DNA of 64,000 bases from Aureibaculum flavum (lineage in GTDB: Bacteria > Bacteroidota > Bacteroidia > Flavobacteriales > Flavobacteriaceae): the NCBI RefSeq assembly GCF_016406085.1, contig NZ_JAEHFJ010000001.1, forward strand, positions 372,001-436,000, in the 5' to 3' direction. The position numbers and the translations under genes are program-made. The notes under the pieces were generated by a model. The model was not told the origin of the DNA and did not search any database. It saw only the letters and a program-made list of their open reading frames with translations. Positions 16,792-25,393 of the stretch are shown here, piece by piece; within the stretch, counting starts at the first letter, position 1; each line of letters begins with the position of its first letter.

Positions 16792-16950
16792 CACACAACA
16801 AAGGTAATCGTTGCACAAGCATCAAAAATGACATATTGAACAAATAATCGGCTTGATTGTAGCTATTTTAAGAGACCCTATAATTTTTTTCAACTAGATT
16901 ACCACCTTGTTTTGCACTTAAGAAGAACTGAGCTAAAAAACAAACAATTC
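16792..16950 (+). repeat. Intercassette repeat E after the TAC operon
   Basis: Opens with CACACAACAA (16792-16801), the complement of the boundary TTGTTGTGTG at 15129-15138. Continues with the same 140-base module as repeat D (landmarks GTAATCGTTGCACAAGCATC and ATTACCACCTTGTTTTGCA). No further boundary copy is visible downstream, so this is probably the end of the array. No gene lies in 16618-17308. Confidence 0.8.
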
Positions 16951-16980
16951 CTTCATTAAATTTGTGCACTATTACTCTAG

Positions 16981-17011
16981 GCTCAAAATACTATTATTTG
17001 GTATTTTGAGC
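16981..17011. terminator. Stem-loop, terminator-like, after the cassette region
   Basis: Perfect 11-bp arms GCTCAAAATAC (16981-16991) and GTATTTTGAGC (17001-17011) with a 9-base loop, followed by a T-rich stretch. The rest of 17012-17308 is AT-rich with no frame or other structure that I can support. Confidence 0.55.
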
Positions 17012-17308
17012 TTTAATTTTTCACATTATCACCTCTTATTTTGATAAAATAGAGTCTTTTTTAGTCTCCTATTTCTTTACATTTTACTAAAAATTATACG
17101 GTAAAAAGAGTACAAAAAGACCAAATACTATAATCTAGTAATTTTTAGAGTTATCAATATCTCAAAATAACCAACCTAAATTCTTGAAGCCATAATTAAA
17201 TATTACAAATATTTTTAAACTGGTAATTCACCAAACATAACCCTTCTAAACACCTCATCTTTTATAATAAAATGTATCTTTAGGTTTACGAACTTATATA
17301 TATTTTAC

Positions 17309-18553
17309 ATGCGAATAGGTATTATTATTGGTAGAATTGGTGGTGTAGATGGTGTAGCTCTTGAAACAGAAAAGTGGATAGATGTATTAAAAAAATTAGG
17401 ACATGAAGTATTTATTATGTCAGGTGAATTTGAGTCTTGGAATATGGACTATGAACATGATTATCTTTTCCCTGCCTTATCATTTTTTTCAGTTGAAGCG
17501 GAATGGGGCCAGCGAAAAGCTTTTTATGAACCCGACAAAGACCCTGCTCCACTCATAGAGCATGTTGAAGACGCTTCTAATATGATTTACGAAGCCATGC
17601 TTCAATGGGTTAAAGATAAAAAGATAGAAGCCATACTCTCAGAAAATGCTTCCGCACTACCCTGTCATTTATCTATGGGCGTTGCCATTAAAAAACTGAT
17701 TTTAAAAACCGGCTTACCTATTGTAACTCACGATCATGATTTTCATTGGGAACGCGGTGAGCGTTACGTTTCCGCTCATCCTGAAATTAATCAATATGTA
17801 GATGATAACTTTCCGTTACTACTGCCTAATGTTAAACACGCTGTCATTAATACTTTTGGTGTAGAAACCTTTAAAAACAGATTTAATATTGACGCCACAT
17901 TGGTGCCCAACGTAATGGATTTTAATCGTGTGTATGGTCTCCCTACTGAAGAAAATCAGTTCTTCCTTAAAGATTTGGGCATTACACAAGATGAAATTGC
18001 CTTATTACAAGTAACTCGTATTGTAAGGCGTAAAGGTATTGAAACCGCCATTTCATTAATTGATAAGCTAGACGACAAAAAGCTTAAATTGGTAATTACG
18101 GGTAACAATAACGATGATGAAAATAAAGAATATTACAATGAATTAATCGATCAGATTCATGAATTAAATTTAGCTAGTCAAGTCATATTTGCGGCACACA
18201 AAGTGTTAGACCATAAAGATTTATCTGATGTATATGCTCATGGTAGAGCCTGTACTTATTTTAGTACGTATGAAGGCTTCGGAAACGCCTTTGTAGAATG
18301 CGTACTTGCTAAAAAACCCATATTTGTAAACAACTATAAACCTGTATACATGCAAGATATTGGCAATAAAGGCTTCGAAACTGTGATGACAGAAGATGGT
18401 ATACTCACCAACAAAAATGTGCAACAAATGTCTGACATCATTTACAACCCCAAACGCTGTTTAGAAATTGGAGAATACAATTTTAACCTCGGTAAAAAAT
18501 ACTTTTCTTTTGATGTCTTAGAAGAAAAATTAAACAACCTATTTACATTTTAA
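17309..18553 (+). CDS. GT4-family glycosyltransferase
   Basis: A 414-residue GT-B glycosyltransferase of family 4. The N-terminus MRIGIIIGRIGGVDGVALET is the typical nucleotide-free Rossmann half with a GG loop. LLQVTRIVRRKGIETAISLI near residue 231 is the start of the donor-binding half, and YFSTYEGFGNAFVECVLAKK near residue 315 holds the E-x7-E motif (E318 region). An insertion between the halves (ITHDHDFHWERGERYV) is shared with the much larger protein encoded next door. It starts a two-gene operon (10-base gap to the next gene). Donor and acceptor sugars cannot be read from the sequence. Confidence 0.85.
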   Translation: MRIGIIIGRIGGVDGVALETEKWIDVLKKLGHEVFIMSGEFESWNMDYEHDYLFPALSFFSVEAEWGQRKAFYEPDKDPAPLIEHVEDASNMIYEAMLQWVKDKKIEAILSENASALPCHLSMGVAIKKLILKTGLPIVTHDHDFHWERGERYVSAHPEINQYVDDNFPLLLPNVKHAVINTFGVETFKNRFNIDATLVPNVMDFNRVYGLPTEENQFFLKDLGITQDEIALLQVTRIVRRKGIETAISLIDKLDDKKLKLVITGNNNDDENKEYYNELIDQIHELNLASQVIFAAHKVLDHKDLSDVYAHGRACTYFSTYEGFGNAFVECVLAKKPIFVNNYKPVYMQDIGNKGFETVMTEDGILTNKNVQQMSDIIYNPKRCLEIGEYNFNLGKKYFSFDVLEEKLNNLFTF

Positions 18554-18562
18554 AAACTATAA

Positions 18563-21500
18563 ATGATTAAAACTAACACAAAGAAAATCACTACAATATT
18601 AAAAAAACTTAAAAACGAAAAAATAAATACTTGGTTTGATCTTGGTTTATTTATTGATAAATTTAAAGAACAAAATTCAACATCAGCCTTTAAAGGTGAC
18701 CTTCCTGCATTTGATGCTAATATTGAAAAAGGAGGCATTGCTTTTTTAACCTTTTACTTCACCATAGACGGCATAACTGTAGAAACAGAAAAGTATGCTA
18801 AAACCTTTAAAAAAATCTATCCCAACATTCCTATTCATTTTATTGCTGGAGATATAAAGCAAGAGGCAGATGAATTAATACCGAAAGATGCCTCAAGAAA
18901 AGTGATTCCAGAAATGGAAGCTTTTGATGCTTGGCCTTTATATGACGATTTCTTTAGAATAAAAATGGAACGTGGTAGTGAAGAATATAATAACCTTATT
19001 GGTAAGTTTTGGAATGAAGTGCTAGTATTGGTAGAAAAACTGGGAAGTTATATTGAAGAGAACGATATTTCAATGTTGTATTTAATCAATGTATGTTCTA
19101 ACCCTGGTAATGTTTCATTGGCATTGGCTACCGTGTTAATTTCAGAATATTTAGGCATACCTGTTATTAATAACAATCACGATTTTTATTGGGAAGGCGG
19201 TAATAGAGCTATTGATATTAAAAAGAAAGGCTTAAAAAAAGGCCCGAGAGATTTCTTTTTCCACAATGCACATGTGGGTGAGTTTTTCTCTATTATTGAA
19301 ATGATCTATCCATGGGAAAGTCGCTCTTGGATGAACGTAAATATTAATAAAATACAGCAAAATCATCTCATTGATATCAATGGTCATAATCCCGCAAATG
19401 TTGCTTTATTAGGTACGGCGGTAGATACGAAAATGCATCAAATGAGTAAGCGTGATATTATCAAAGCGTTTATGCAAGTCTCCTCTATTTTTGCCAATAA
19501 AAAAGAGACCATTACCGTACATACGGCCGCTAATCATACCGATAGCCAACGCTCTTTAAAACCTATATTATTAGGTCATAAAACGATTCGGAAATTCGAT
19601 TTCGTAAATAATAATATCATTTTTTTACAACCTACACGGATTATAAGTAGAAAATCTATTGAGCTTAATTTCAAGCTGATTAAACGCTTATTTTCTTATG
19701 ATTCGTGGGCTGATAAATTTATTACAAATCCGCAATTAAAATTATCCTTAATAGTATCTGGTCCCATTCCTCATGGGCAACAGCATTATTATCAAGACTT
19801 GAAAACCGATTTTAAAAACTTTCTAAAAGAGCTTCCTAAAGAATTTAAATCTAGAGTACTTCTCGGTTTTTTATTTAGTGAATTTGATAAAAATGATTTT
19901 AAGAAAAAATATAAAAAACCATTAGACATTGAGCAACTTTACGATGTAGCCTCATTAATTTTATTACCCAGTCAAACTGAAGGTAGAGGCTTACCTATTA
20001 TTGAAGCAGCCGCATGTGGTACGCCTATATTTTGTAGACAATACGAACCAAGAGAAGTGTATGACGAAGTTATTGGTCGTCATTTAGATAAATCGCTACG
20101 TTTAAATGTACTTGAATTTAAAGGGTCTAAGGTTCCTAAAAAACTAGCAGAAAGTATTTGTGATCACGTTTTTTATCCTCAAAATAGAATGGTTGATGTA
20201 ACACATAATAGAAGTGTTATAAATAAACGTTACAGTTTAGAAGCCTTACAAAAAAACATGCAATATATTCTTGGTAGAATGCATTTACAGTTAGGTGCAA
20301 TATCAAATAATGTTAATGGTCAAGTCGTTGATTTATTGAAAGATTACAAAGAGATGGTCAGTTTTGAAAACGACGACTTACATGCTCTACTCAATAAAGA
20401 AGCGAGGCATTATTTACCTGGTTATGGTAGGTTGTCTTTTATGACGTATTTAAAATCATTAATTGATCCAAGTTTTTTTAGAGTTGAAGAACAACTTATA
20501 AAAGGAATGGTGATGAGTTATGCTCGAATGATGGAAAATGATATTCCTGACCTTGTTAACACCGACTTAAAACTGATTCATAAGTATTATAATGCCATTG
20601 ATGATATTTTTAAATATGTTGATGGAGAATTTGCGATTAGACATGATCATGCCTTAGCATACAGACATAGAAACAAAAAAAAGTATGCCTATCAAGATTT
20701 TACTTATCAAGAAGTTACGGGTTTAGTAAACATGATTTATAGTGATATTTTTAAACCAGAAAACTTACCCGATTTAACATTAGCTCCGCAATTTTTTGCC
20801 GATTGGGAGTTGGCTTTATTTCAATTGACCAACAGTAAATATTTAGGTATTGACGATCGAAAAATTTTAACCCAAAAATTAAAAAATAATGTCCCAAAAG
20901 GATATTTCCCAGGACGTTTTATTAAACATGAATTAGAATATTTTGTATTACAACCTATTCGTGCACAACTCAAGCTTAAAATAGAAGAAGAACTTACCGC
21001 TGAAGTCCTTAAAGAAAAAGGACAACACTTAGAAAAGGTGTATATTTTTATACATGAACCAAGAATTACAAAATGGTTTTCTAATGCCAATATTAAAGAG
21101 TATTTAGAAAGCGAGAAAGAGCCCGAGCTTGGTTTATTATTTAAGTCAGGCGTTGTACAAATCATAGAAACAAAACAATGGTCTGAAGGTGTTCATTTTC
21201 CACAAATGGGTGCAAAAGCAATTAAAATATTGCGTAACATTAAAGAAGCTAACGGTTTTATAATTACCAATGGTGAGTATGCCGCAATGATGACTGACAT
21301 TATTGAAATTGATCATTTTCATATTGGTAAAGTAATGCATCAAATGACTGCTAAAATTATGGGTATTCCTAAAGATAGCGGATTCATACAGTTTGTTCCT
21401 GCTGCAGTACGTACTACTTTAGCATTTCCTACCCCTATTCAAACCGCGAAAGATTTTGATATCGTTTTAAAAAGTGATTTGTTTCAAACACTTAAAAATA

Positions 21501-22756
21501 AACTTGGTGAAAAGGAATTGTATGCTATAATCTCTAAAGATGCTATTGAAAATGGTACCCCAATAAAGAAGTTATTAGAACACATAGAGACCAGTTTAAA
21601 AGAGACTACAACTGTTGAAAAAGTAAAATCTTCATTTGCTGGAGGTGTGTATGAAGATGGTTTACCTTGGAGTGGCGTATTGGCGGAAATTGATACCAAA
21701 AAATACCAATGGAAATTCGCAGCACATATTGCCAACAAAGAGCCTAAAAATGTACCTTCTCTCGTTAAGGAGTATCAAAAGAAAAGTAAAAACCCAAATA
21801 AGATTGAATTGGCTTGGAATGGTGGCTATATTTTAAATCCTGAATTAGTAGGTAAGTTAGGCTTGCCAGAAACGTACATTGGCTCACCATTAGGCCTTTT
21901 AATAATGAACAATAAGGTGTTTTGTCCACCGCTTTTTAATAAACCTGCTTTTATCATCTATAAAAATGGCGATGTAGATATTCGGAAAGTAAATAGTAAG
22001 GCTGGTTTTATTGTAAAAGGAAAACAAGAAAAGTTATTGTTTGCTGCTAGCCAGTATAACAAACACAGTGACACAGCACCTTGCTTTTATGATTTATCGT
22101 ATACAGATGAGACCATAGAAGGTAACGGCAATGTTATTGTGAGAATTGCTGGCCATACCGTTAAACAAATTATTGAAACGAAACCTAAAGAAGTAGTCCC
22201 GATAATTCCAGTAGGTATTACACTCTCCATTCCTTTACAATTGTTTTCAAAAGACATTTTTAAAGAAGGAAAGCCCTTAGATATTCAGTTATTAGAACCT
22301 GAAACCAATCCTTATAATTGGGATCAGATTTCTTATGCTATTGAAGCCGGACCGATGCTAATTGATGGAGGAAAGCAAATTTTAAATATGGAAGATGAAG
22401 GTTGGAAAACATCAAACTCTATTAAAACACAAGCAGCTCGATTAGACTTTACAGATATGCGTGGGCCTAAAATAGCCGTGGGTATTACCAAAGAAGGTAA
22501 ACTAATGGTGCTTATGGTAAATGGACGTATTAGAGAGTCTGTAGGAGCAACACATTTTGATATGGTAGACATTCTTTTAAAATATGGAATGGATAAAGCC
22601 ATGGGCTTTGATCCAGGAGGAAGTAGCACCTTGGTTGTTGATGGAGAAATTATGAATATTTCACCCTACAATAAGAATTACGAGGAAGACATTATCTCAT
22701 TACCACCAGAACCTCGGTTTGTTGCCAACGCCATTATGGGATGGATTGAAGACTAA
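18563..22756 (+). CDS. Fusion of glycosyltransferase and phosphodiester glycosidase (NAGPA-like)
   Basis: A 1397-residue protein without signal peptide or clear membrane spans. Residues about 50-560 are a GT4-like half pair: an N-terminal segment (DGITVETEKYAKTFKKIYPN), the NNHDFYWEGGNR insertion parallel to the preceding gene, and LPSQTEGRGLPIIEAAACGT near 473 with the E-x7-E motif. Residues about 560-1010 are unassigned. Residues about 1010-1397 look like the phosphodiester glycosidase family: LAWNGGYILNPELVGKLGLP near 1083, GPMLIDGGKQI near 1264, TDMRGPKIAVGITKEGKLMV and GFDPGGSSTLVVDGE near 1350. The family includes the mammalian mannose-6-phosphate uncovering enzyme. One chain thus carries a sugar-transferring and a sugar-phosphodiester-cleaving domain. 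Role unknown; trimming or building a phospho-glycan is possible. Confidence 0.78.
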   Translation: MIKTNTKKITTILKKLKNEKINTWFDLGLFIDKFKEQNSTSAFKGDLPAFDANIEKGGIAFLTFYFTIDGITVETEKYAKTFKKIYPNIPIHFIAGDIKQEADELIPKDASRKVIPEMEAFDAWPLYDDFFRIKMERGSEEYNNLIGKFWNEVLVLVEKLGSYIEENDISMLYLINVCSNPGNVSLALATVLISEYLGIPVINNNHDFYWEGGNRAIDIKKKGLKKGPRDFFFHNAHVGEFFSIIEMIYPWESRSWMNVNINKIQQNHLIDINGHNPANVALLGTAVDTKMHQMSKRDIIKAFMQVSSIFANKKETITVHTAANHTDSQRSLKPILLGHKTIRKFDFVNNNIIFLQPTRIISRKSIELNFKLIKRLFSYDSWADKFITNPQLKLSLIVSGPIPHGQQHYYQDLKTDFKNFLKELPKEFKSRVLLGFLFSEFDKNDFKKKYKKPLDIEQLYDVASLILLPSQTEGRGLPIIEAAACGTPIFCRQYEPREVYDEVIGRHLDKSLRLNVLEFKGSKVPKKLAESICDHVFYPQNRMVDVTHNRSVINKRYSLEALQKNMQYILGRMHLQLGAISNNVNGQVVDLLKDYKEMVSFENDDLHALLNKEARHYLPGYGRLSFMTYLKSLIDPSFFRVEEQLIKGMVMSYARMMENDIPDLVNTDLKLIHKYYNAIDDIFKYVDGEFAIRHDHALAYRHRNKKKYAYQDFTYQEVTGLVNMIYSDIFKPENLPDLTLAPQFFADWELALFQLTNSKYLGIDDRKILTQKLKNNVPKGYFPGRFIKHELEYFVLQPIRAQLKLKIEEELTAEVLKEKGQHLEKVYIFIHEPRITKWFSNANIKEYLESEKEPELGLLFKSGVVQIIETKQWSEGVHFPQMGAKAIKILRNIKEANGFIITNGEYAAMMTDIIEIDHFHIGKVMHQMTAKIMGIPKDSGFIQFVPAAVRTTLAFPTPIQTAKDFDIVLKSDLFQTLKNKLGEKELYAIISKDAIENGTPIKKLLEHIETSLKETTTVEKVKSSFAGGVYEDGLPWSGVLAEIDTKKYQWKFAAHIANKEPKNVPSLVKEYQKKSKNPNKIELAWNGGYILNPELVGKLGLPETYIGSPLGLLIMNNKVFCPPLFNKPAFIIYKNGDVDIRKVNSKAGFIVKGKQEKLLFAASQYNKHSDTAPCFYDLSYTDETIEGNGNVIVRIAGHTVKQIIETKPKEVVPIIPVGITLSIPLQLFSKDIFKEGKPLDIQLLEPETNPYNWDQISYAIEAGPMLIDGGKQILNMEDEGWKTSNSIKTQAARLDFTDMRGPKIAVGITKEGKLMVLMVNGRIRESVGATHFDMVDILLKYGMDKAMGFDPGGSSTLVVDGEIMNISPYNKNYEEDIISLPPEPRFVANAIMGWIED

Positions 22757-22800
22757 ATGTTGCACATAGTAATAAAATCTGAAAGCATATTAATTAAGAC

Positions 22801-22941
22801 TCGCTTCATCAAAAAGCGGGTTTAAATTTTGGTAAACAGTCATAAAGCTAAGTATACTTCAAACAGCATTGCTGTTGTTTGTAGTGCATTAGAGCTTAAA
22901 ATTACGCTTGCGGATTGCTTACAACAACAAAATTTAAACTC
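22801..22941. repeat. Structured non-coding inverted repeat between GT and dus genes
   Basis: GGGTTTAAATTTTG (22818-22831) and CAAAATTTAAACTC (22928-22941) are complementary at 13 of 14 positions across about 96 bases. Inside lies a smaller hairpin around CAGCATTGCTG (22864-22874). The left edge also forms a terminator-like TCGCTT...AAGCGGG stem (22801-22820). It could be the operon terminator plus a small mobile or structured element. Confidence 0.5.
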
Positions 22942-22990
22942 TAGGAAACCATCAACCAATTAGCTTATATTTGCCCAACTAAATACGCAG

Positions 22991-23956
22991 ATGGCTTCTA
23001 CTCTACTTTCATCACCTTTACAAGGTTTTACAGACTTCAGGTTTCGTAATGCTTTTAACCATTACTTTGGGGGTATTGATACTTTTTATGCTCCTTATAT
23101 TCGGCTGAATGGAAAGCTAAAAATTAAGCAATCGTATCAGAACGATTTAGCACCAGAAAACAACACGACGTTAGAAGTGATTCCGCAAGTAATGACTAAT
23201 GACCCTGATGAGTTTTTATATGTGATTAAATACGTGCAAAGTTTAGGCTACAAAGAACTAAATTGGAATTTAGGTTGCCCATATCCTATGGTTACTAAAT
23301 CGGGAATGGGTTCTGGATTAATTTGTAATCCTGACAGAATTAATGAAGTTTTACACAAAGCACATAATGAGTCAGATATAGTCGTTTCTATGAAGATGAG
23401 AATGGGTTACGAAAACGCTGAAGAAATTCTCGATGCCTTTCCTATTTTAGATCAATATCCGCTTAAAAATATTGCCATACATGCAAGAATTGGAAAGCAA
23501 CTTTACAAAGGCCCTGTTGATTTAGATGCTTTTGAAAAATGCATCAGCAGCACCAAACATAAATTATACTATAACGGAGATATAACGAGTGTTGCTTCAT
23601 TTAAAGCCATTCAACAACGCTTTCCATCTATAGATCATTTTATGATGGGACGTGGCTTAATTGCTGATCCATTTTTACCGAGTATGATAAAAAATAACAC
23701 CACGGAATATCCAACAGATCGATGGTCTATTTTTTCAGAATTTCATGATACTATTTATCAGCAATATGATGAATACCTGTCTGGACCTACACCTATAAAA
23801 ATGAAAATGCTTGGTTTTTGGGAGTTCTTTTCACAAGCTACATCAAACCCAAAGAAAACCTACAAAGCCATAAAAAAGGCAACCAACCCTGTTAAATATA
23901 GGACAGCCGTTAACCAAATTTTAAATGCAGAAATGAAGATTAAAAAAGATGCTTAA
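22991..23956 (+). CDS. dus: tRNA-dihydrouridine synthase
   Basis: A 321-residue FMN-dependent TIM-barrel reductase of the Dus family. SPLQGFTDFRFRNAFN at the N-terminus (the substrate pocket), NWNLGCPYPMVTKSGMGSGL with the catalytic cysteine near residue 96, VVSMKMRMGY near 140, IAIHARIGKQLYKGPVD near 168, YNGDITSVASF and MMGRGLIADP near 222 are the classical Dus motifs. It reduces uridine to dihydrouridine in tRNA D-loops. The length and motif spelling resemble DusC-like proteins of Bacteroidetes; which position is modified cannot be told. Its stop overlaps the end of the convergent aldehyde dehydrogenase gene by 17 bases. Confidence 0.92.
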   Translation: MASTLLSSPLQGFTDFRFRNAFNHYFGGIDTFYAPYIRLNGKLKIKQSYQNDLAPENNTTLEVIPQVMTNDPDEFLYVIKYVQSLGYKELNWNLGCPYPMVTKSGMGSGLICNPDRINEVLHKAHNESDIVVSMKMRMGYENAEEILDAFPILDQYPLKNIAIHARIGKQLYKGPVDLDAFEKCISSTKHKLYYNGDITSVASFKAIQQRFPSIDHFMMGRGLIADPFLPSMIKNNTTEYPTDRWSIFSEFHDTIYQQYDEYLSGPTPIKMKMLGFWEFFSQATSNPKKTYKAIKKATNPVKYRTAVNQILNAEMKIKKDA

Positions 23957-25310
23957 TTTTCTTTACAATCTTCATGGATAAATTATAGGGCGGATAACGC
24001 AATGGAGCATCAAACCAATTCGCTTTTTTAATAATTGCTTTTTGATGTGAAAAAACATCAAATGATTCTTTACCGTGGTATGCTCCGATTCCACTTTGCC
24101 CCACACCTCCAAAAGGCAATCGTTTGTTTGTAATTTGAATTACAGTATCATTGATGGCACCACCTCCAAAACTAAACGTAGTAATTATTCTTTTTTGAAA
24201 TTTTTTGTTCGTTGAAAAAACATAAGTAGCCAATGGTTTTTCATAATTACTAATATACTGTTCTATATCTTCAAAGGTTTGATAAGAAATGATGGGGAGT
24301 ATAGGTCCGAAAATTTCACCCGCCATTAATTTACTGTCTAATTTGGACTCATTTACTAAGGTTGGTGCTAAAAAATTATCTGCAACATTATGCTTTCCTC
24401 CAAAAAGTTTTTCTTCACCGTCAAGCATTTCTTTAAGTCGTGTAAAATGCTTTTGGTTGACTATACGTGCAAAATCTGGAGAGGCTTCTACATTTTCTCC
24501 ATAACACTTGGTAATACTCTGTTCTAATGCTTTAATCAATTTATCTTTTACATTTTCATGCACTAAAATATAATCGGTTGCAATACACGTTTGACCTGCA
24601 TTTAAAAACTTACCCCACACAATACGTTTTGCCGCCAATGCTATAGATGCCGTTTCATCTACAATACAGGGATTTTTACCTCCTAATTCTAAGGTAACTG
24701 GAGTTAGATGTTTTGCGGCACTTTCATAAACAATTTGACCAACATTACTACTTCCTGTAAAAAAGATAGCATCCCATTTTTCGGCTAGTAATTGTTGAGA
24801 TACTTCCACGCCACCTTCCACAACAGTAACATGCCTGGAATCAAAAACAGCGTTGATAATTTCTGAAACAATTGCTGCAGTATTAGGTGTAACCTCTGAG
24901 GGTTTTACCACGGCAGTATTACCCGCTGCTATAGCACCGATTAAAGGAGCAATAGCCAATTGAAAAGGATAGTTCCATGGAGCAATAATGAGTACTGATC
25001 CATAAGGTTCTTTGTAAATAAAATCAGCAGATGGCCAATTCATCCAGCTAGAATCGACTCTTTCGGGACTAGCCCATTCATCAATATTTTTAAGTACATG
25101 TTTTAGTTCAGCCAACACAAATTGCGTTTCTGCCGCCAAGGTTTCAAACCTTGGTTTCTTAAAATCAGCATATAACGCATCGCAAATGTCATCTTCACGA
25201 TTTACGATTTCTTGTCGTAACCGCTTTAGAGCTTTCTTTCTAAATAAAACCTCCTTTGATTGTTGCGTTTTAAAAAAACTTCGCTGCTGTTGTATTATAT
25301 CTTTGATCAT
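23940..25310 (-). CDS. Aldehyde dehydrogenase (class 3-like)
   Basis: A 456-residue NAD(P)-dependent aldehyde dehydrogenase. IIAPWNYPFQLAIAPLIGAI near residue 110 and KPSEVTPNT form the cofactor site. FFTGSSNVGQ, LELGGKNPCIVDE with the general-base Glu near 207 and FLNAGQTCIATDY with the catalytic Cys near 241 follow. FGPILPIISY and LPFGGVGQSGIGAYHGKESF end the domain. The short length and the C-terminal PLRYPPYNLSMKIVKKIKHL are typical of the class 3/YwdH group that oxidises fatty and aromatic aldehydes. No operon partner on this strand. The upstream 80 bases to the GH3 gene end show nothing special. Confidence 0.92.
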   Translation of the reverse strand: MIKDIIQQQRSFFKTQQSKEVLFRKKALKRLRQEIVNREDDICDALYADFKKPRFETLAAETQFVLAELKHVLKNIDEWASPERVDSSWMNWPSADFIYKEPYGSVLIIAPWNYPFQLAIAPLIGAIAAGNTAVVKPSEVTPNTAAIVSEIINAVFDSRHVTVVEGGVEVSQQLLAEKWDAIFFTGSSNVGQIVYESAAKHLTPVTLELGGKNPCIVDETASIALAAKRIVWGKFLNAGQTCIATDYILVHENVKDKLIKALEQSITKCYGENVEASPDFARIVNQKHFTRLKEMLDGEEKLFGGKHNVADNFLAPTLVNESKLDSKLMAGEIFGPILPIISYQTFEDIEQYISNYEKPLATYVFSTNKKFQKRIITTFSFGGGAINDTVIQITNKRLPFGGVGQSGIGAYHGKESFDVFSHQKAIIKKANWFDAPLRYPPYNLSMKIVKKIKHLF

Positions 25311-25393
25311 TATAGCTTATCTTCTAATACATCAAAAATAAGACATAAAAAGGTCGAAACCTATGCCTTGTATTCAAATATGAAATCTAGACA

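Noticed and set aside
20821-22629. Several open frames on the opposite strand of the GT/NAGPA gene
   Set aside because: They lie wholly within a strong coding frame, have no recognisable domains and reflect codon bias of that gene.
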